From Agrypnia vestita (lineage: Eukaryota > Arthropoda > Insecta > Trichoptera > Phryganeidae), in NCBI GenBank assembly GCA_016648135.1, contig JADDOH010002328.1, forward strand, positions 1-64,000: a DNA stretch of 64,000 nt. Reading direction: 5' to 3'. Under the pieces are notes generated by a model. That model was given only the letters and a program-made list of their open reading frames with translations, had not been told where the DNA came from and ran no database searches. The number at the start of each line of letters is the position of its first letter. Position 1 is the stretch's first letter. Both the position numbers and the translations under genes were made by a program. Shown in pieces: positions 12,222 through 24,479 of this stretch.

Positions 12222-12540
12222 TATTGCGTTTTTTTATTCTTACGGATTTATATATTACTTGCTTTCTCGAGCGGCTTTGTACTCGTAGTTTTTAGTCACA
12301 TTTTAAGTCACATTTTATCAACATGTGAATTAACCTCAACATATAGATATATGTCATTGCGGACTTTTTTATAGAAATTTTTGAGATTTACAGATTTATT
12401 TTATGTAGAGAACTACATAAAATATTTAAATATCTCCTACCGTTAAGGCAGCGCAGATGAAGTAATTTCACTTTTATTTATGAATTTTAACTATTATTTA
12501 TAATGTATATTTTATAAAAATTGGTTATCAAACGAGTAAA
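12222..12540 (+). repeat. ~310-bp direct repeat, copy B
   Basis: Partner of 11585-11886, ending in the same 'ggttatcaaacgagtaaa'. Small indels distinguish it, including extra sequence near 12300-12320. Confidence 0.75.
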
Positions 12541-13090
12541 ACATTTATTAGTTTAATACAAACAATCAGACAGTCGTGTTGAATTATTTGTTTCAGAATT
12601 ATGTAAAAAATGGAATGCTTTTGCTGTCAGCGAAGGTTTTTTTTAACGTAAGTTGATACTTTGATCATTTGAGATATTAAAAAAATACAATGAGCTATTG
12701 ACAGCTGCTACGACTTGAGATTGATTGTCTGCCGGGTCTTATGTGCAGTCGGAAGCTGAATATAAATAATGTTCTGCTAAAATATACCACCTTATCGGCG
12801 TCAACGCATTATTTTTGTTGTTCGTCACTTCCAAGAGCAGTGTGGTAAACATGCCTTTTGGAGAAGTGCCAGATTCTTTTGTAATGCATACAATGTAGGC
12901 CAGAAAAAAATATGAAATCATTGTATAATATATTATACTTAGATATCCGCTTAAAAATTGACTTTTTGATGCCTCTAGGTAGGTACTTATATTTTTTGTG
13001 CGAATAAATCGATTTACGTACCTATTGCTCTGATGCATTAGTTTCGCAATTAATTAGTATCAGTTTGTTTTTTCATCATAAAACCTAATA
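12541..13090. other. Intergenic DNA
   Basis: A 99-codon minus-strand frame at 13038-12739 shows no recognised domain and is followed by the repeat below. No gene is called. Confidence 0.25.
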
Positions 13091-13508
13091 AATTCCATAG
13101 AGACGAAGCTATTAATATGGTTAACGTATATGGAAGTCTGTATAGGGTAGCCCAGAACTTATGACCTGTATAAGGAGGCTTAAGTGATCACTTCACACAA
13201 TGTAACGTTAACCAATTCCACAGTAAGAACATCCACACATAATCAAATTATTGGAAAGTTTTATATATATATGTTCTAAATCGGTTTCTTTCATATATTC
13301 GAATGGACTATGATAAAGACATCTATGGTCTTTCCCATGACAAAGTATACATAGATTTCGCAGGGCGTAATGATACCTCTACATTTTTTAAAGTGGAATA
13401 TTACACAATATTTTTTAAATATATATCATTAGCCCTGGGCCACCCTATAAAGTCTTTTATACGCTTATCATATATATAAAAGCTTTGTCTCTGTGAAACT
13501 TCTATAAC
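13091..13508. repeat. Dispersed family copy with inverted ends
   Basis: The left end (13091-13121, 'catagagacgaagctattaat') and right end (about 13475-13508, 'agctttgtctctgtg...ctata') are inverted versions of the same block. The interior holds the reverse complement of the family core ('ggcttaagtgatcacttc', about 13168-13185). This is the clearest sign that the family is a short inverted-repeat element. Confidence 0.55.
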
Positions 13509-13959
13509 TAACCTTAATTAATAATTATCCCATTGTTGACGAAATCCAGTAATTGCGTTCTCAGAACATATATACAAAAATATTGTTAAAAATATGTTCA
13601 CTTATGAAATACAAATTAGAAAAATGTACGTGAAGAAGCCATCTATCGAAAATATATTTGGTTAAAACCGAAATACGAATTCGAAACGGGATAGATTGGA
13701 TAGTTTCCAATCGTGAACATATGTAGTTATAATAACACACACATCCGTACCTACGTTTATTTTAATATATAAATCAAAATAAAGAGATCTAGATTTTTTG
13801 TTGTAGTGTTGAATAACATTGTAATACGTTTTAGTAATTTAATAAAACCGTTGTTTTTTTTTACTATGATACAAATAAACTCTTTACCAAGATATTTCGC
13901 TATAGTATTTCATCTAATTAAACAAAGTATTTACTATAAATCAATAATATAATATTTTC

Positions 13960-14035
13960 AAAACAAGCTAAGTCCTTGTGCTATTAAAAAGGACTAACTT
14001 GGTGGTCTCATGGGATGGATCTTGATTACTAGGTC
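13960..14035 (+). repeat. SINE body fragment
   Basis: 'aagctaagtccttgtgctat' and 'aaggactaacttggtgg' match the SINE flank at 20434-20475. The tRNA-like head is missing, so this is a truncated copy. Confidence 0.45.
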
Positions 14036-14376
14036 AGTTTTTTCACAAAAAAAAATGATTATAATATTCTTCATGAATGAACCAAAAATTCTGAAGAATT
14101 TCTGCGAACGCCTTGAAATCTACTATTGTTTTTCGTATTAGCTCGGTGGACAGAAACATAGGTATTTATTTTTCTCCTGCAGTGAAGATAAGGAAATAAA
14201 CTAATATAATTTTAAAATGTTAAGCAAGGAGGTATATCTCCGGCATTAGTTAGTGCTGGACTTTAAACAAAAATAAAGCGACGCGATGGGATGTTTCGGT
14301 TACCACGTTTTGTGTTCTGTTCCATTATCTACTCCATTACATCGAGTGTGTATAGAATAATGCGTGTAACGATTCT

Positions 14377-14610
14377 AGTTAACCGGTCACGGTATTCTTA
14401 AGGCCCAGTTTGCCGGGCCAGCTCGCGGACTCTCGAATAGGATAATAAGGATCGGGCGCGCCCCCCGCCGACGGAGTATGGCACTTGGAGGCGTTAGGAG
14501 CGCAGGGGGTCCGAGGATAATGAGGCTGGCAGGAAAACATCCTTGTAAAGGGTATTGATACCAAATTAGAGGCTGAGCTATTTCTGTTGTCGCGGTCAAA
14601 CGCGTTAACT
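14377..14610. other. GC-rich noncoding block
   Basis: About 230 bp far richer in GC than the surroundings, not repeated elsewhere in the window. Minus-strand frames of 70-78 codons have no recognisable domain. Candidate regulatory DNA or lineage-specific exon. Confidence 0.3.
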
Positions 14611-15122
14611 CTCATTTATTATGATCCGTCACATTAATGAAACATTGCTTTTTTATTTAATATTTTTAATCAAAATCTAGATAAATATGTACCTACATAC
14701 GAGTTGTGCAAAATATGTACAATGTACGCGTATAGGATATTTCCCTAAAATAATATTCCTAATTATTAATAATTCCTTCCTTCAAGATGAAATTCATTCC
14801 ATTGACACGTATCAATTTACTGCAAGTCTTGCCATATTTAGCTGTGGGATTGCTCAGAGTATGTCATCACAGGAGCTCACTCCAGGACCACAGCGCTATT
14901 CCACGTGCCATATAAAGCATTCATTGCCCCCTCCCAAGCCGCTCACCCGCATTAACACCCCTCCAATTTTCTAATTTTATTTTATTTTAATTAAAGAGGC
15001 ATATCCAGAGATGTTGATAATACATACATTTAATACAAGCAATAGTTATATCAAGTCGCAAATTAATAAATATAATATTCATTAAAATTGAAATCATTTA
15101 TTAAATAAATAAAATTAAAATA

Positions 15123-15160
15123 TAATATATAGATATATATATATATAATATATTATATAT

Positions 15161-15201
<41 letters not shown>
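15123..15201. repeat. (AT)n microsatellite
   Basis: About 80 bp of almost pure alternating AT with a few phase shifts. Confidence 0.9.
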
Positions 15202-15202
<1 letters not shown>

Positions 15203-15324
15203 AAACAGGTAATCGAAGAATGTTGAAAATAATATCATACAGCAGGTACAACAAAACAGCTGGTGAACATCAAAAAAATTGCCAAATAAACATAATTGTT
15301 TATATTTTTTAATGTTCAGTTTGT

Positions 15325-15375
15325 AGTTTACCCTGAAGAATGAACGGTGGTTCCGAAACCGGTCGGGTTATCAAA
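15325..15375 (+). ncRNA. Orphan hammerhead ribozyme motif
   Basis: CTGAAGA at 15333-15339, stem II GAAC-GGTG-GTTC (15342-15353), GAAA at 15355-15358, minimal stem III, then GTC at 15362-15364 as cleavage triplet. Stem I begins with C-G and C-G pairs between the text before CTGA and the GGG after GTC. All conserved core positions are present. No reverse transcriptase lies nearby, so this is probably the end of a deleted Penelope-like copy. Confidence 0.65.
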
Positions 15376-15779
15376 AATATAGAGGTTTAAGCGAAGTAAA
15401 TATTTATGTTTATTAATTAAATACGAATAACCATAAAATAAAAACTGATTATAATAATATCTTAAGTAGGTAATAAAGGCCTATAAATAATGTAATTTTC
15501 AATAAAAAATTCATTTCCATTAATTAATAATATTGAACAGTAATATTTATTGATATTGAATAAAGAAAAAATACATTTTGATGGGAGAACAAAAAACATT
15601 TATTAATTGTTACAACAGTCGCGCTGTCACCAGTAATCGAACTGATAGTCGTGTAATCGGAATTTTCGAATTAAAATGTTTTACACCCATGGTACGATTA
15701 CTAAGTTGGTACTAAGTAGGATATTTGTAAAAAAAATAAGAGAAATATAATGACCATTTCAATGTAAAAAGAACTAAAT

Positions 15780-16480
15780 AAACGTTTCTCAATGGACGCG
15801 TATTGTTGTGAGAATGATGGTCGCAGCAAAAAACTACTAAGAACTAATTGTTCGTTTTTTGTGTTTTCTCATGGTGGATCATTAATACCCAAACACTGCC
15901 TTCAAGTTGTTGGAAAAAATATCCATTCCTCTGATTTTCCGCGGCCGTGGCTGGAGTCGCGCCGATTCGACGTCAATTAATACATTTGTACGAGGATCGG
16001 CCCATCGGAGCCGCCCTGCCTGTCAGCGCCGACATTAGAATAAAGGGAGGAAAAACATCAATTACGCCTAACCGCCCGATGTGGCCAATGAAAATTATTT
16101 GCTTTTCAAGCAAATTGCGCGGCCATGACTAGGCACGGTGAGATCTGAGCAGTGTTCAGCGATCGGGGCAGGGTCGGTACGGGGGTAATGAATATTATTG
16201 TTTCGCACACGATCAATCCAGCGGCATAAAATTGAATATTTAAAATTTAATAAAAATAACAATATATGGCCGTGTGTGTGTATGTATGTGTTGGCGCCCA
16301 TTCGTTAAATTCAAATAATGTAAATAAAAATTGCCCGCGAAAAGCAATTAGTGAATCATCGTTGACCGCGTATGAATGAAAAAGGGATCATTAGGACGAG
16401 ACAATATGGCCGATAAAATTTCCAAGAAGTGAGCGGAGCCTGTAGCTCGTTTAGCCATCTCCGCCATTTTGTTTTCATTC
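15780..16480. other. Candidate conserved noncoding (enhancer-like) block
   Basis: GC-balanced, apparently single-copy, with palindromic and homeodomain-type words ('tcaattaata', 'gcaattagtg', 'tgaccg', 'caatttgcgcggccatga'). ORFs are short and overlap on both strands without domains. Upstream of the eyegone-type gene, which fits developmental regulatory DNA. Confidence 0.35.
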
Positions 16481-16739
16481 ATTTGACTTCTATTGTATTG
16501 ACTCACTAATTGACTTGGACGATATTATTCTAAGAATTTCAATGTGTTTGTTTATATTTCGTTTTCATTGTATGTGTAATTGCTACCATAAGGTTTATTT
16601 TTTGAACATTTATGCATTTAGTTTATAATATTTCTTATACTCGCGTCGAGGCCTCGACAACTTGAATAGTTTTAAGAATTTTTTGTATTTTTATTCTATA
16701 TGTAATTTGTAATTTTTTAATGTAAATAAAATGAGTGGA

Positions 16740-17446
16740 ATTAGCGGTCTTATTATTGACGACTCCTGACTGGAGATATAAGGTATTGTGCATTATTAGG
16801 ACATCCGCGAGATTCGGAAATAAACGTATCTCACTGTGGAGGATGACGGCCGATCTCGCGGATTAAATTAAATAGTAAAAATATGTTTTTTGCCAGTTTT
16901 TAGATAACTGCGCAGCAGATTTGAAAGGCCGTTCAAATGGTCGCGCAGGCCGACGTTTGAACGCGACATATCGGCGCCTGTTGGGGGTCGTTGTTTTATG
17001 GACCAGACGTACGCGGCGCGTGAAAAGTTTGCAACGCCGTAAAATCAGAAAGTTCACGAGATGAACTCAGAAAAAGTGCACAAAACCTGGCATGTCATTT
17101 CCTGTCAGAATTCATCACAGAGATACATCGAGAGATTGGAATCGGCCTTTTTGAGGCGATTTATGAACGCCGACACATCCGGACACATTGGTCCTAATTA
17201 AATTCACATGCGGATGTGCCAGGCGTTCAATTTGACGTGACATTTATGTATGTACACCTCCCCGTTCGGGAGATAATTTGGCTAGACGGGCAAAATGGTC
17301 CATCTAGAGGATGAGCCGGCACGGTATGATCCGCTCGGGAATGCTGTGCTCACCACCATCCGCCACTGGGTATTCTCGAGATGTCTCTCCCCTCCATTAA
17401 TAATCCCATTTTGACCGTTAATTTCCCGTTGTGTCTAGATTTTAAG
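16740..17446. other. GC-balanced block upstream of a candidate promoter
   Basis: Single-copy-looking sequence with few AT runs and no convincing ORF, ending at a TATA-like box. Could be a proximal promoter and enhancer region. Confidence 0.35.
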
Positions 17447-17487
17447 TATAAATAAAGGAAGATTCCGCAAACCCAGCATCCTCAGTT
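17447..17487 (+). promoter_or_regulatory. Candidate TATA/initiator promoter
   Basis: TATAAATA at 17447-17454 and the insect initiator TCAGTT at 17482-17487 (start A at 17484). Spacing from the first T is 37 bp, slightly long unless the TAAATAAA part is used. It lies on the strand of the eyegone-type gene about 12.4 kb before its first visible exon, so it could be its start or that of an unseen transcript. No splice donor could be assigned. Confidence 0.35.
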
Positions 17488-17499
17488 CGCCGAGACTAC

Positions 17500-19070
17500 T
17501 TTTACATCGTTACGCTGCCGGTCCGCGGAATCGTTTTTTGCTAGAAAAAAGTGCCTTTTATTTTTTATTTAATTTCCTGAAAAGTGTTTTTGAAATTTCT
17601 TATTTACCTTTTTGTTAAAAATAATAACTTTTAACTTTATACTGAATTTCTCCCACCATAACACGGAGACCCACCCTATATTTAACTATTTTAAATTAAA
17701 TTTTTTAGCCAGCTGGGTTTTAAAATATTTTGCGGATTTTTAATAGTTTTGCGAACTTGGTATGGCCCTGTGCATACCAATTATAATTTGCAAAACTTCG
17801 TCATACACTTTTTTCTGTAAAATGTTCTTGCACATCATATACCTATATCTTATATTTCTACACTATTGAGATAATTTCGTACTACATAAAAATGACAAAT
17901 TGCAAAGACAGCTGTTCTAACTGTTTTTTTGACGACTATAAAGAAATATGATTATAATAAATCATCGATTTGATTGATACAACAATAATGGTTTATTTTT
18001 AATCTGAATGTAGTGTAAGTTAATTGATTTAGTAATGAAAATATTGGTATAAATAATAAAGAGCGATGCGATACTTGAAACTAATTTCCGCTTTACTTCA
18101 TCCTGCTGTGTTCAACTTAAATATTTTATTTTCTATTATATTTATATGAGTAGCATAATAAAATATTAAATTGCCCATTACTTTGTGCACATTCTATTCA
18201 TTCATAATATCACTCAACGTTGTTTTCTTGAGATTATTTCAAACATGTATTTTTTATTTTTGAATGAATAGTAGGTACCTATGTACCTAATACGCATAAT
18301 ATCATTGATTAACATGGATATTGGATATGTATCACATTATTTACATGACAGTTAGTTTATGATGCAACACGATTATTATTGTTTTATTATAAGCCAACAT
18401 TTTTAGTACTCGTATTTATGACCCTGTTTTATATATTTTTGGCGTAATCCACCTGTTCCGAGCGCCCGAGCCCGACCCTGGTCATATCGAACAATGCCCC
18501 CTCTGCCTGATTGGTCTGGCGTGAAGCAGTTAACATCCTACAGACAGCGGAATTTTGGTTCGATGCTGATGCCAAACAATAAAGGCTTCGTTTAATTCAA
18601 CGCAATTAACTGATTTACAGTCGGAAGAAAAGTTGACAAAAGTCCTCGCGTTGATAACAGGTAATGATTAAATGCAGAAAGAAATAATAATAATAATAAT
18701 CTTTGTTTTTTTCTATATAATGTTACCGATAATGTTCATTCTCCTGTATCTTACAAGGATAACGGTCGTCGAAATACGAACGGAATTTCGAAAAAGTTGT
18801 CAAGAAAACATTTTTCATTTTCTCTGGCAACGACCACACTTGGCATTATTTATCGATCACACTTGACATCGAGATACTCATACTATGTAGAACTATCGTC
18901 ATCACGCTTTCGTTACAGACCATTACTTTGGTCTATTGATATGTTTCTACAGTAATTAAACAACGTTTCCACTCTTCATTCTGCCGTAATGCATAAAACG
19001 TTAATAAAAACAAAAGCGTTATTTTTTTTATTCTAGACCACTGACAAATTAATACGAATTGGATATTATT
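17500..19070. other. AT-rich intergenic DNA
   Basis: No gene or paired-domain exon was recognised. A moderately GC-rich patch at about 18450-18560 is unexplained. Confidence 0.3.
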
Positions 19071-19074
19071 TTGT

Positions 19075-19262
19075 CGGAGGCCATCGTAGCCCAGTGGGTA
19101 TGGCACTGGCTTCTCACACCGAGGGTTCCGGGTTCGGTTCAGGTTCCCTATGAGGTCATAATTAATACACGTAATCAAGCTTGGGTATTTTGTGAAGTGT
19201 TTCGCTTTTGTAATTGGGCCTCTTGGCCTGTTGAAGCGTAGGTAAATATAAAAAAATAATAA
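19075..19262 (+). mobile_element. tRNA-derived SINE
   Basis: An A-box-like 'tagcccagtgggtatggc' (about 19087) and a B-box-like 'gggttcggttcaggttc' (about 19130) are spaced as in a tRNA. They are followed by a short unrelated body and an A-rich tail ending 'aaaaaaataataataaaaa' near 19262. No tRNA cloverleaf can close fully, so this is a retroposon, not a gene. Confidence 0.7.
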
Positions 19263-19879
19263 TAAAAATCTAGTCGAATATTGATAGTAAAACCTTGCAA
19301 AAATTCACTCAGAATTAACATTATTTTCCTGCAATGTTATGTTGTTTGCGCTCTATTTATGTTCTTGTAAATACCATAATTAAAAAAAATCACCAGTTAT
19401 GTGAAATACTTAATAAATTATAACAATTTTCTCAATAGATTGTTCGTGTTGATTAAAGTATAGATTTTACTTCGTTCTTGCTTACCTAGGTACCTAATCA
19501 CGGAAAATACATGCTAAATAGGAACAATAATAATAATTGTTGTACTGTTCCGTATTTCATCGCTACTATCTTTGTTTCTGTAATTCAGAGGCTGGTGGCA
19601 ACCATTTCCTGGATTTATTTTTATTTAAACCCGATTAGACTACATCAATTTGTGTTCAATAATTAGTGTAAAATTACTTATGTACGGGTATTGGTTGGTA
19701 ATATCCAAATCGTTCAACGTTTTAGTAAACAATCTGAGGTGCAATTATTTGAAAATAAAATAATTTGAATCCACTCATATTCCGACAAAAACAGAGAAAA
19801 ATGGAAAAATATCTTCATTGTCGTGGCCCTAACCTTTTTAATTTGGTCGGCTACTCAATTCTGTTTCAAAAATGTTCTT

Positions 19880-19992
19880 AGGTTTTCACGGTCATTTTTC
19901 GGAATCTTTTTTATCAGAGTTTTCTGTCGCGTGTACAAGACCTTCCCACTGGAGGGTCCATACACTCGACATAATATCTCAGAAAACTTCAA
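19880..19992. repeat. Short inverted-repeat element, related to the 63.75-kb copy
   Basis: 'agttttctg..cgcgtgta' near 19919 and 'acactcgac...cagaaaactt' near 19963-19990 are inverted versions of each other. 'ttaggttttcac' precedes it, as at 63.72 kb and 6.64 kb. Confidence 0.4.
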
Positions 19993-20424
19993 CTTCAAAA
20001 TTCTGCTCCACTTTGTTCTATGTTGGGCTACATCTATAATTTAAGATTCATAGAAACTATTTATTTATTTCATAGATATGTTTCATACATTCTATGAAAT
20101 CTATCTATGAAATCTAAGGTTTCAATTATAGGATTCATATCTTCTACAGAAATTTCCTTGAGTATTGACATTTTTTTTGTATTTATCTCAGAAATACCGC
20201 AGTGAGATGTTGTTGCCTTTGCTTTTATACTTATCTTATATCCTCCTTACCATTAAATCACTAAACACCACCAGAGCGACCCTTTTTTAATTCATCAGAC
20301 CGGCTTTACATCTTTCCTATTTTGTTCATTGTCCAATCGATTTATAAATGGATTTGTCACACTTTTTTTTTTAAATAGAGATGCGAACACGAAATATATG
20401 TCACATCAATATACTTAATATTTT

Positions 20425-20560
20425 CAAACTAAGCTAAACGCTTGTGCTATGAAAAAAGGACTAACTTACTAGTCTAGAGAGAGGTTCGAACCCGAGGACC
20501 TTTGAATCACGAGGCGAGTGTCCTAACCACCAGACCAACAAGCTACTGTAGTACGTCTAA
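20425..20560 (-). mobile_element. tRNA-derived SINE
   Basis: On the minus strand: A-box-like 'tggtctggtggttaggaca' (plus 20521-20540) and B box 'gggttcgaacctc' (plus 20471-20483), with tRNA-like spacing. The adjoining 'aaggactaacttactag' is shared with the fragment at 13960-14035, defining a SINE family body. Confidence 0.65.
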
Positions 20561-20773
20561 GTGATCTAATATATTTAATAAGTATCATTTTAATCAATCA
20601 CAACTCTGATGATTATATTCGATGTCAAAATAAACATTAAATATTTATTTATTTTACCAATCTGAATTATGCAGTTAATATTATGTATGTAACACAAATC
20701 ATAATAATATGAATGTAGTTACATTAATTAATATACAATATAAGCAGATTAAGCATACATATTTAACTACATA

Positions 20774-21628
20774 CAGTGGAACCTCTCATAACGAGCATAA
20801 TTATGTGAATTATGTGGAAAAAATTATGCGAGTTATGTGAAACACTCGTTAAGCGAGACAAATTTTTCAATATAAAACACAATAATGCGGTCCATGCCGA
20901 AAAGTATTCATTTTTAACGTTATTCAAATAAAATTACATACATACCTACTTGTAAATTGTAAAGGGTCGTAACAACCTGGAATGCGATTTCAATTCGAAA
21001 AAACAATTTAAAAAATCGAAATTAGCTTATTATTTATGAATTTATGACAAATAATTAAATATTTTTCTACTCTAAAGCTGTCTAGAGACATTTTTTTGCC
21101 GACGCTTCAAAATTTGATGAAAATGTGACACAGCATTAGCGTTTAATAAATTTGTAACACGCATAGCCACCTCCTCATTAGGATGATGCTTCTCAATATA
21201 CGATGCGACAGTTTCCCATTCGCGCTAGTTCAGCTACCCTCACGCGCAGTTCTCACTTTTCAATGATTTAACATTTCATTTCTACAGTTATTTTTATTCT
21301 CTTATGGCTTTTTCTCCGGGTACATTTTTGCGAGGGTTATTAAAATTTGCACAAAAAAAATACAAATAATGTCCGAACACAAGTTTATAAAAATATAAAT
21401 ACTTATAGTATAAATACATATAGTGATGACTTCCGCGCCATTGCACGATCACGCGCAATGACGCGGAAGTCCCGGCTCGCGAGTGCGTCATTCGTTACGC
21501 GACTTCCCCTTTCTGCGTCACTCGTTATTCGAAATGTCGCTCGTTAAGGGAGCAATTTTTTCACATTTTTTTTGCTTGTTACGAGAATTACTCGTTATGA
21601 GAGGTGCTCGTCACGAGAGGTTCCGCTG
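20774..21628. mobile_element. pogo/Tigger-type DNA transposon
   Basis: Ends CAGTGGAACCTCTC (20774) and, reversed, CAGCGGAACCTCTC (to 21628), flanked by TA on both sides (20772-20773, 21629-21630). TA duplication plus CAGT-like ends fits the Tc1/mariner/pogo superfamily. Subterminal 'ctcataacgag' words are repeated. A transposase C-terminal remnant lies inside on the minus strand. At 855 bp it is an internally deleted copy. Confidence 0.85.
21072..21218 (-). pseudogene. pogo/Tigger transposase C-terminal remnant
   Basis: A 48-codon minus-strand frame runs from the TGG at 21218 to the TAG at 21072. It reads EEVAMRVTNLLNANAVSHF and ends QILKRRQKNVSRQL. The 'VSHFxQILKRRQK' tail is a recognised ending of pogo/Tigger (CENP-B-like) transposases. 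Upstream of it the frame is broken, and the HTH and DDE domains are gone. Confidence 0.65.
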
Positions 21629-21829
21629 TATTTAGTATTTTGATTATCGTTTAACGATCAAAATCATTAAATTTCATACACGTTAGTAAAATTTTCACGA
21701 TAGGAATTAACAAAGGTTCCGTATTTGAGGGGGTACCTGTTTAATAAAATGATGGTTTCACTGACAATCTATATTCACAAAGCATTATACATAGGAAGCT
21801 ATTTAATATAATTTTAGCGCTCATTCGCG

Positions 21830-22040
21830 CTCCCTTGTTCATCTCCCGGGCGGCCCGGGGCGAGGGAACAGAAGCTTCGGCGGTCTGGCGCGGCGCGCGG
21901 CGCGGCGGCTCTTCCGCCCGAGCGGGTTGCGGTCGGCCGCCGCTACCGAGTTCAGCGGGACCGCTCGGGCCAGAGATACACAAATAAATCAGCGCAACAT
22001 CCTATAAATATTACACACGGGATCGCGGGGGTGGGCGACT
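21830..22040. other. Very GC-rich block
   Basis: About 170 bp of CpG-rich sequence in AT-rich surroundings. Open on both strands, but the translations are Arg/Ala/Gly-rich without a domain. Neither strand contains paired-domain residues. Could be a CpG-rich promoter or alternative 5' exon of the eyegone-type gene, or a repeat. Confidence 0.25.
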
Positions 22041-23690
22041 TATTAAACACGAACAATCAATTAAAGTTTTATTTTATGCACAAAGTCACTGGGCACAAAT
22101 TTAATTGGAGAACTGTTGAACCAATTCGCACTTATCACTCATCTATGGAGCGTTATATTCTTATACTCTCCTTCTTACTCTCTTTACAGAATATTCGCGC
22201 GTCTATGATCGCGCATATTAATTATGAACGCCCAATAGGTGCTCTTGTAATCTACTTTCGCTGATCGCTCGTACTTCGCACTAGCCTCCGCGTTCGCTAG
22301 TATTGTTTCTATGGAATTGCCGAACGGTCACAACAAATTTTTTTGTAGCGGTTATGTCACCCATAGAGGTCTCAAATCTGAAAATTTTAAATACCCGGTA
22401 ATTTAATGTACAAAATATTCTGTAATACTATTTTTCTCATAAATATACCATTTTATATAAATGATTTCATAAAATTAGCTTTGTAATCATTTTAATTTTT
22501 GGTATCCTAGAGATATCAAATTCATCACCAAATGTTTTATAATCATAGACTACCAAAATAAAAATGTTCAAATAAACATGAAAATGTCAAATGAAATACT
22601 CTTAAAATTTTGAAATAGCTTATTAAATAAGGTGCGCTTAGTTCCAAGAATACTTTTGCACTTAGAAGAATTTAGAAAATTTAAAAACGAAGTATCTTTT
22701 GTAAAAAATGTCCTGTATAGTAAGGGATTTAATTATGCAAGAATCAATACTTAATATTCTAGAGATTTGTTAATTAAAAATAATTTGAATACAGACAATT
22801 TATTCTTTAGTCAAACTGAATTCATTTGGAAAAAATATATTTTTGAATTCTCCCTGCTAATTACTCTCTAACATTGAAAATAAAACCGCAAGGTTCACAC
22901 TTTCGCGTAGTTTAGTTAAATAATTGCATTATACACCCCCACCCTTAAGCGCGTGCAATGTAGGATTGACAACATTCGGCGTTAGTTCTTAGTGCTTCAT
23001 GGATTAAAATGAACATATTATGTTTATGTTTATGTGAATTTATATAGCTTCGGTTTTGCGTAGGAGACGCTTCAAGGGCGTTTTACAGGTGCGATATCCC
23101 GAAAAAATTACTTTTTAGGCTCTTCTTGTAGAGTTCTTGGTTCTCCATACATCGCAACACTGGAGGCAGCATGCTTATGTTATGTTATGGGTATATATGT
23201 ACGTAAAATACCTGTACTTGGCGTGAGGAAATTTTTAAAATATAAAACAAAACCAGTCATATAAATAAGTGATATTTAAATGCAAGCGTTCTATTGCAAA
23301 GATGTCTGGATATATATAATAAGTGATTATGGAAAAACTTTTTACCAAGCACAACACCCTAAACTTTTTCAGTTAAGTACTAACGCACGCATTTTCAAAA
23401 ACTTATACTGTAATCAAACAGACAATGTTTAAGTAGAAAACAACCCGAGTGAAGATATCTTTAAACGCTCTTCTATTTATTATGTACTCCGACTCAATAT
23501 TTAAAGAAGCTATACATGATATTGCTGAAGGAATATAAGTGAATGGTAACCATTAAACAATATTAGATATGATACAGTAGTATTAGCACACAACGACCAT
23601 GACCTTTAAACACTGGTAACAAAGGCAAATGAAACGAGCAATAATAACAATGCAAAATTAAATTATTAAAAGTATCCAAAAGATCACCTC
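22041..23690. other. Intergenic DNA
   Basis: Nothing beyond AT-rich sequence with short meaningless ORFs was recognised. Confidence 0.3.
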
Positions 23691-23899
23691 CTACATCATG
23701 ATCATTAACGATGAACCATTCGGGTAGACGAGTGATTGAGAAATAGGACCCACCTCAAGAAGTAAGAGCTCAAAGACGGCAAGAAATGCGTCTCTCAGAA
23801 TGAGATCCTTACTCTCCAACGGCGACCCAAGAATTCAGCTAATAGTGCGTATGATTCAATATTACATTTTCCCCATTCTCTTACATAGGAGAGAGGAAT

Positions 23900-24303
23900 A
23901 GACCCTAAACTGAGAGTTAATCCATAAAGTAGAGGCATTTGAGATGTGGCTCTATAGACGCATACTGAAAATTTTCTGAGTGTGTACAATTACTGATTGA
24001 TTAAGAAGTTGAAGTCCTCCGGCACATGGAAAAAGGACGAGAAGTATAGCGGACAATCGAGATAAGAAAACTTGAATATCCCGGACGCAGTATATTATGA
24101 GCGGACCAAAATACAGTCTTCTTATCTTCTAGAGGAAAATAAGCGGAAAAACAATAGTAAGAAGACGCGGCATCTCATGGCTGCGTAACTTGTGGAACTG
24201 GTACCAAAGTAACTCGACTAAGTTATTCCCAGCGGCGGTGAATAGAATCCATATCACCGATATGATCTCGGACCTCCGAAAGATGATAATGCAAGAAGAA
24301 TAA
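23900..24303 (+). pseudogene. RTE-like LINE, C-terminal relic
   Basis: AFEMWLYRRILKIF is readable near 23935-23980. After broken text, a clean frame from about 24160 to the TAA at 24301 reads RRGISWLRNLWNWY, then FPAAVNRIHI..MISDLRK. This order (EMWxYRRxL, then GRRxxSWLRNLRxW, then FRAAVNRVxIAxMIxxLR) is typical of the C-terminus of LINE polyproteins found by the thousand in Lepidoptera. Stops and frameshifts show it is dead. The 5' half is not recognisable. Confidence 0.75.
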
Positions 24304-24479
24304 TATTTAAAATCTGTCGACCTCTAATTTATTCTCCAAAAAAAATTTAGACGATTCGCTAAAGAACATCAAAATTAAATTAAAAATATCAAGATAAACA
24401 ATGAGTTAAACTAAAGTAAACTTTATTTTAGATTACAGAAAAAAAACTAGCCGTGTTAGTAAAATAAATAAATTTGAGA

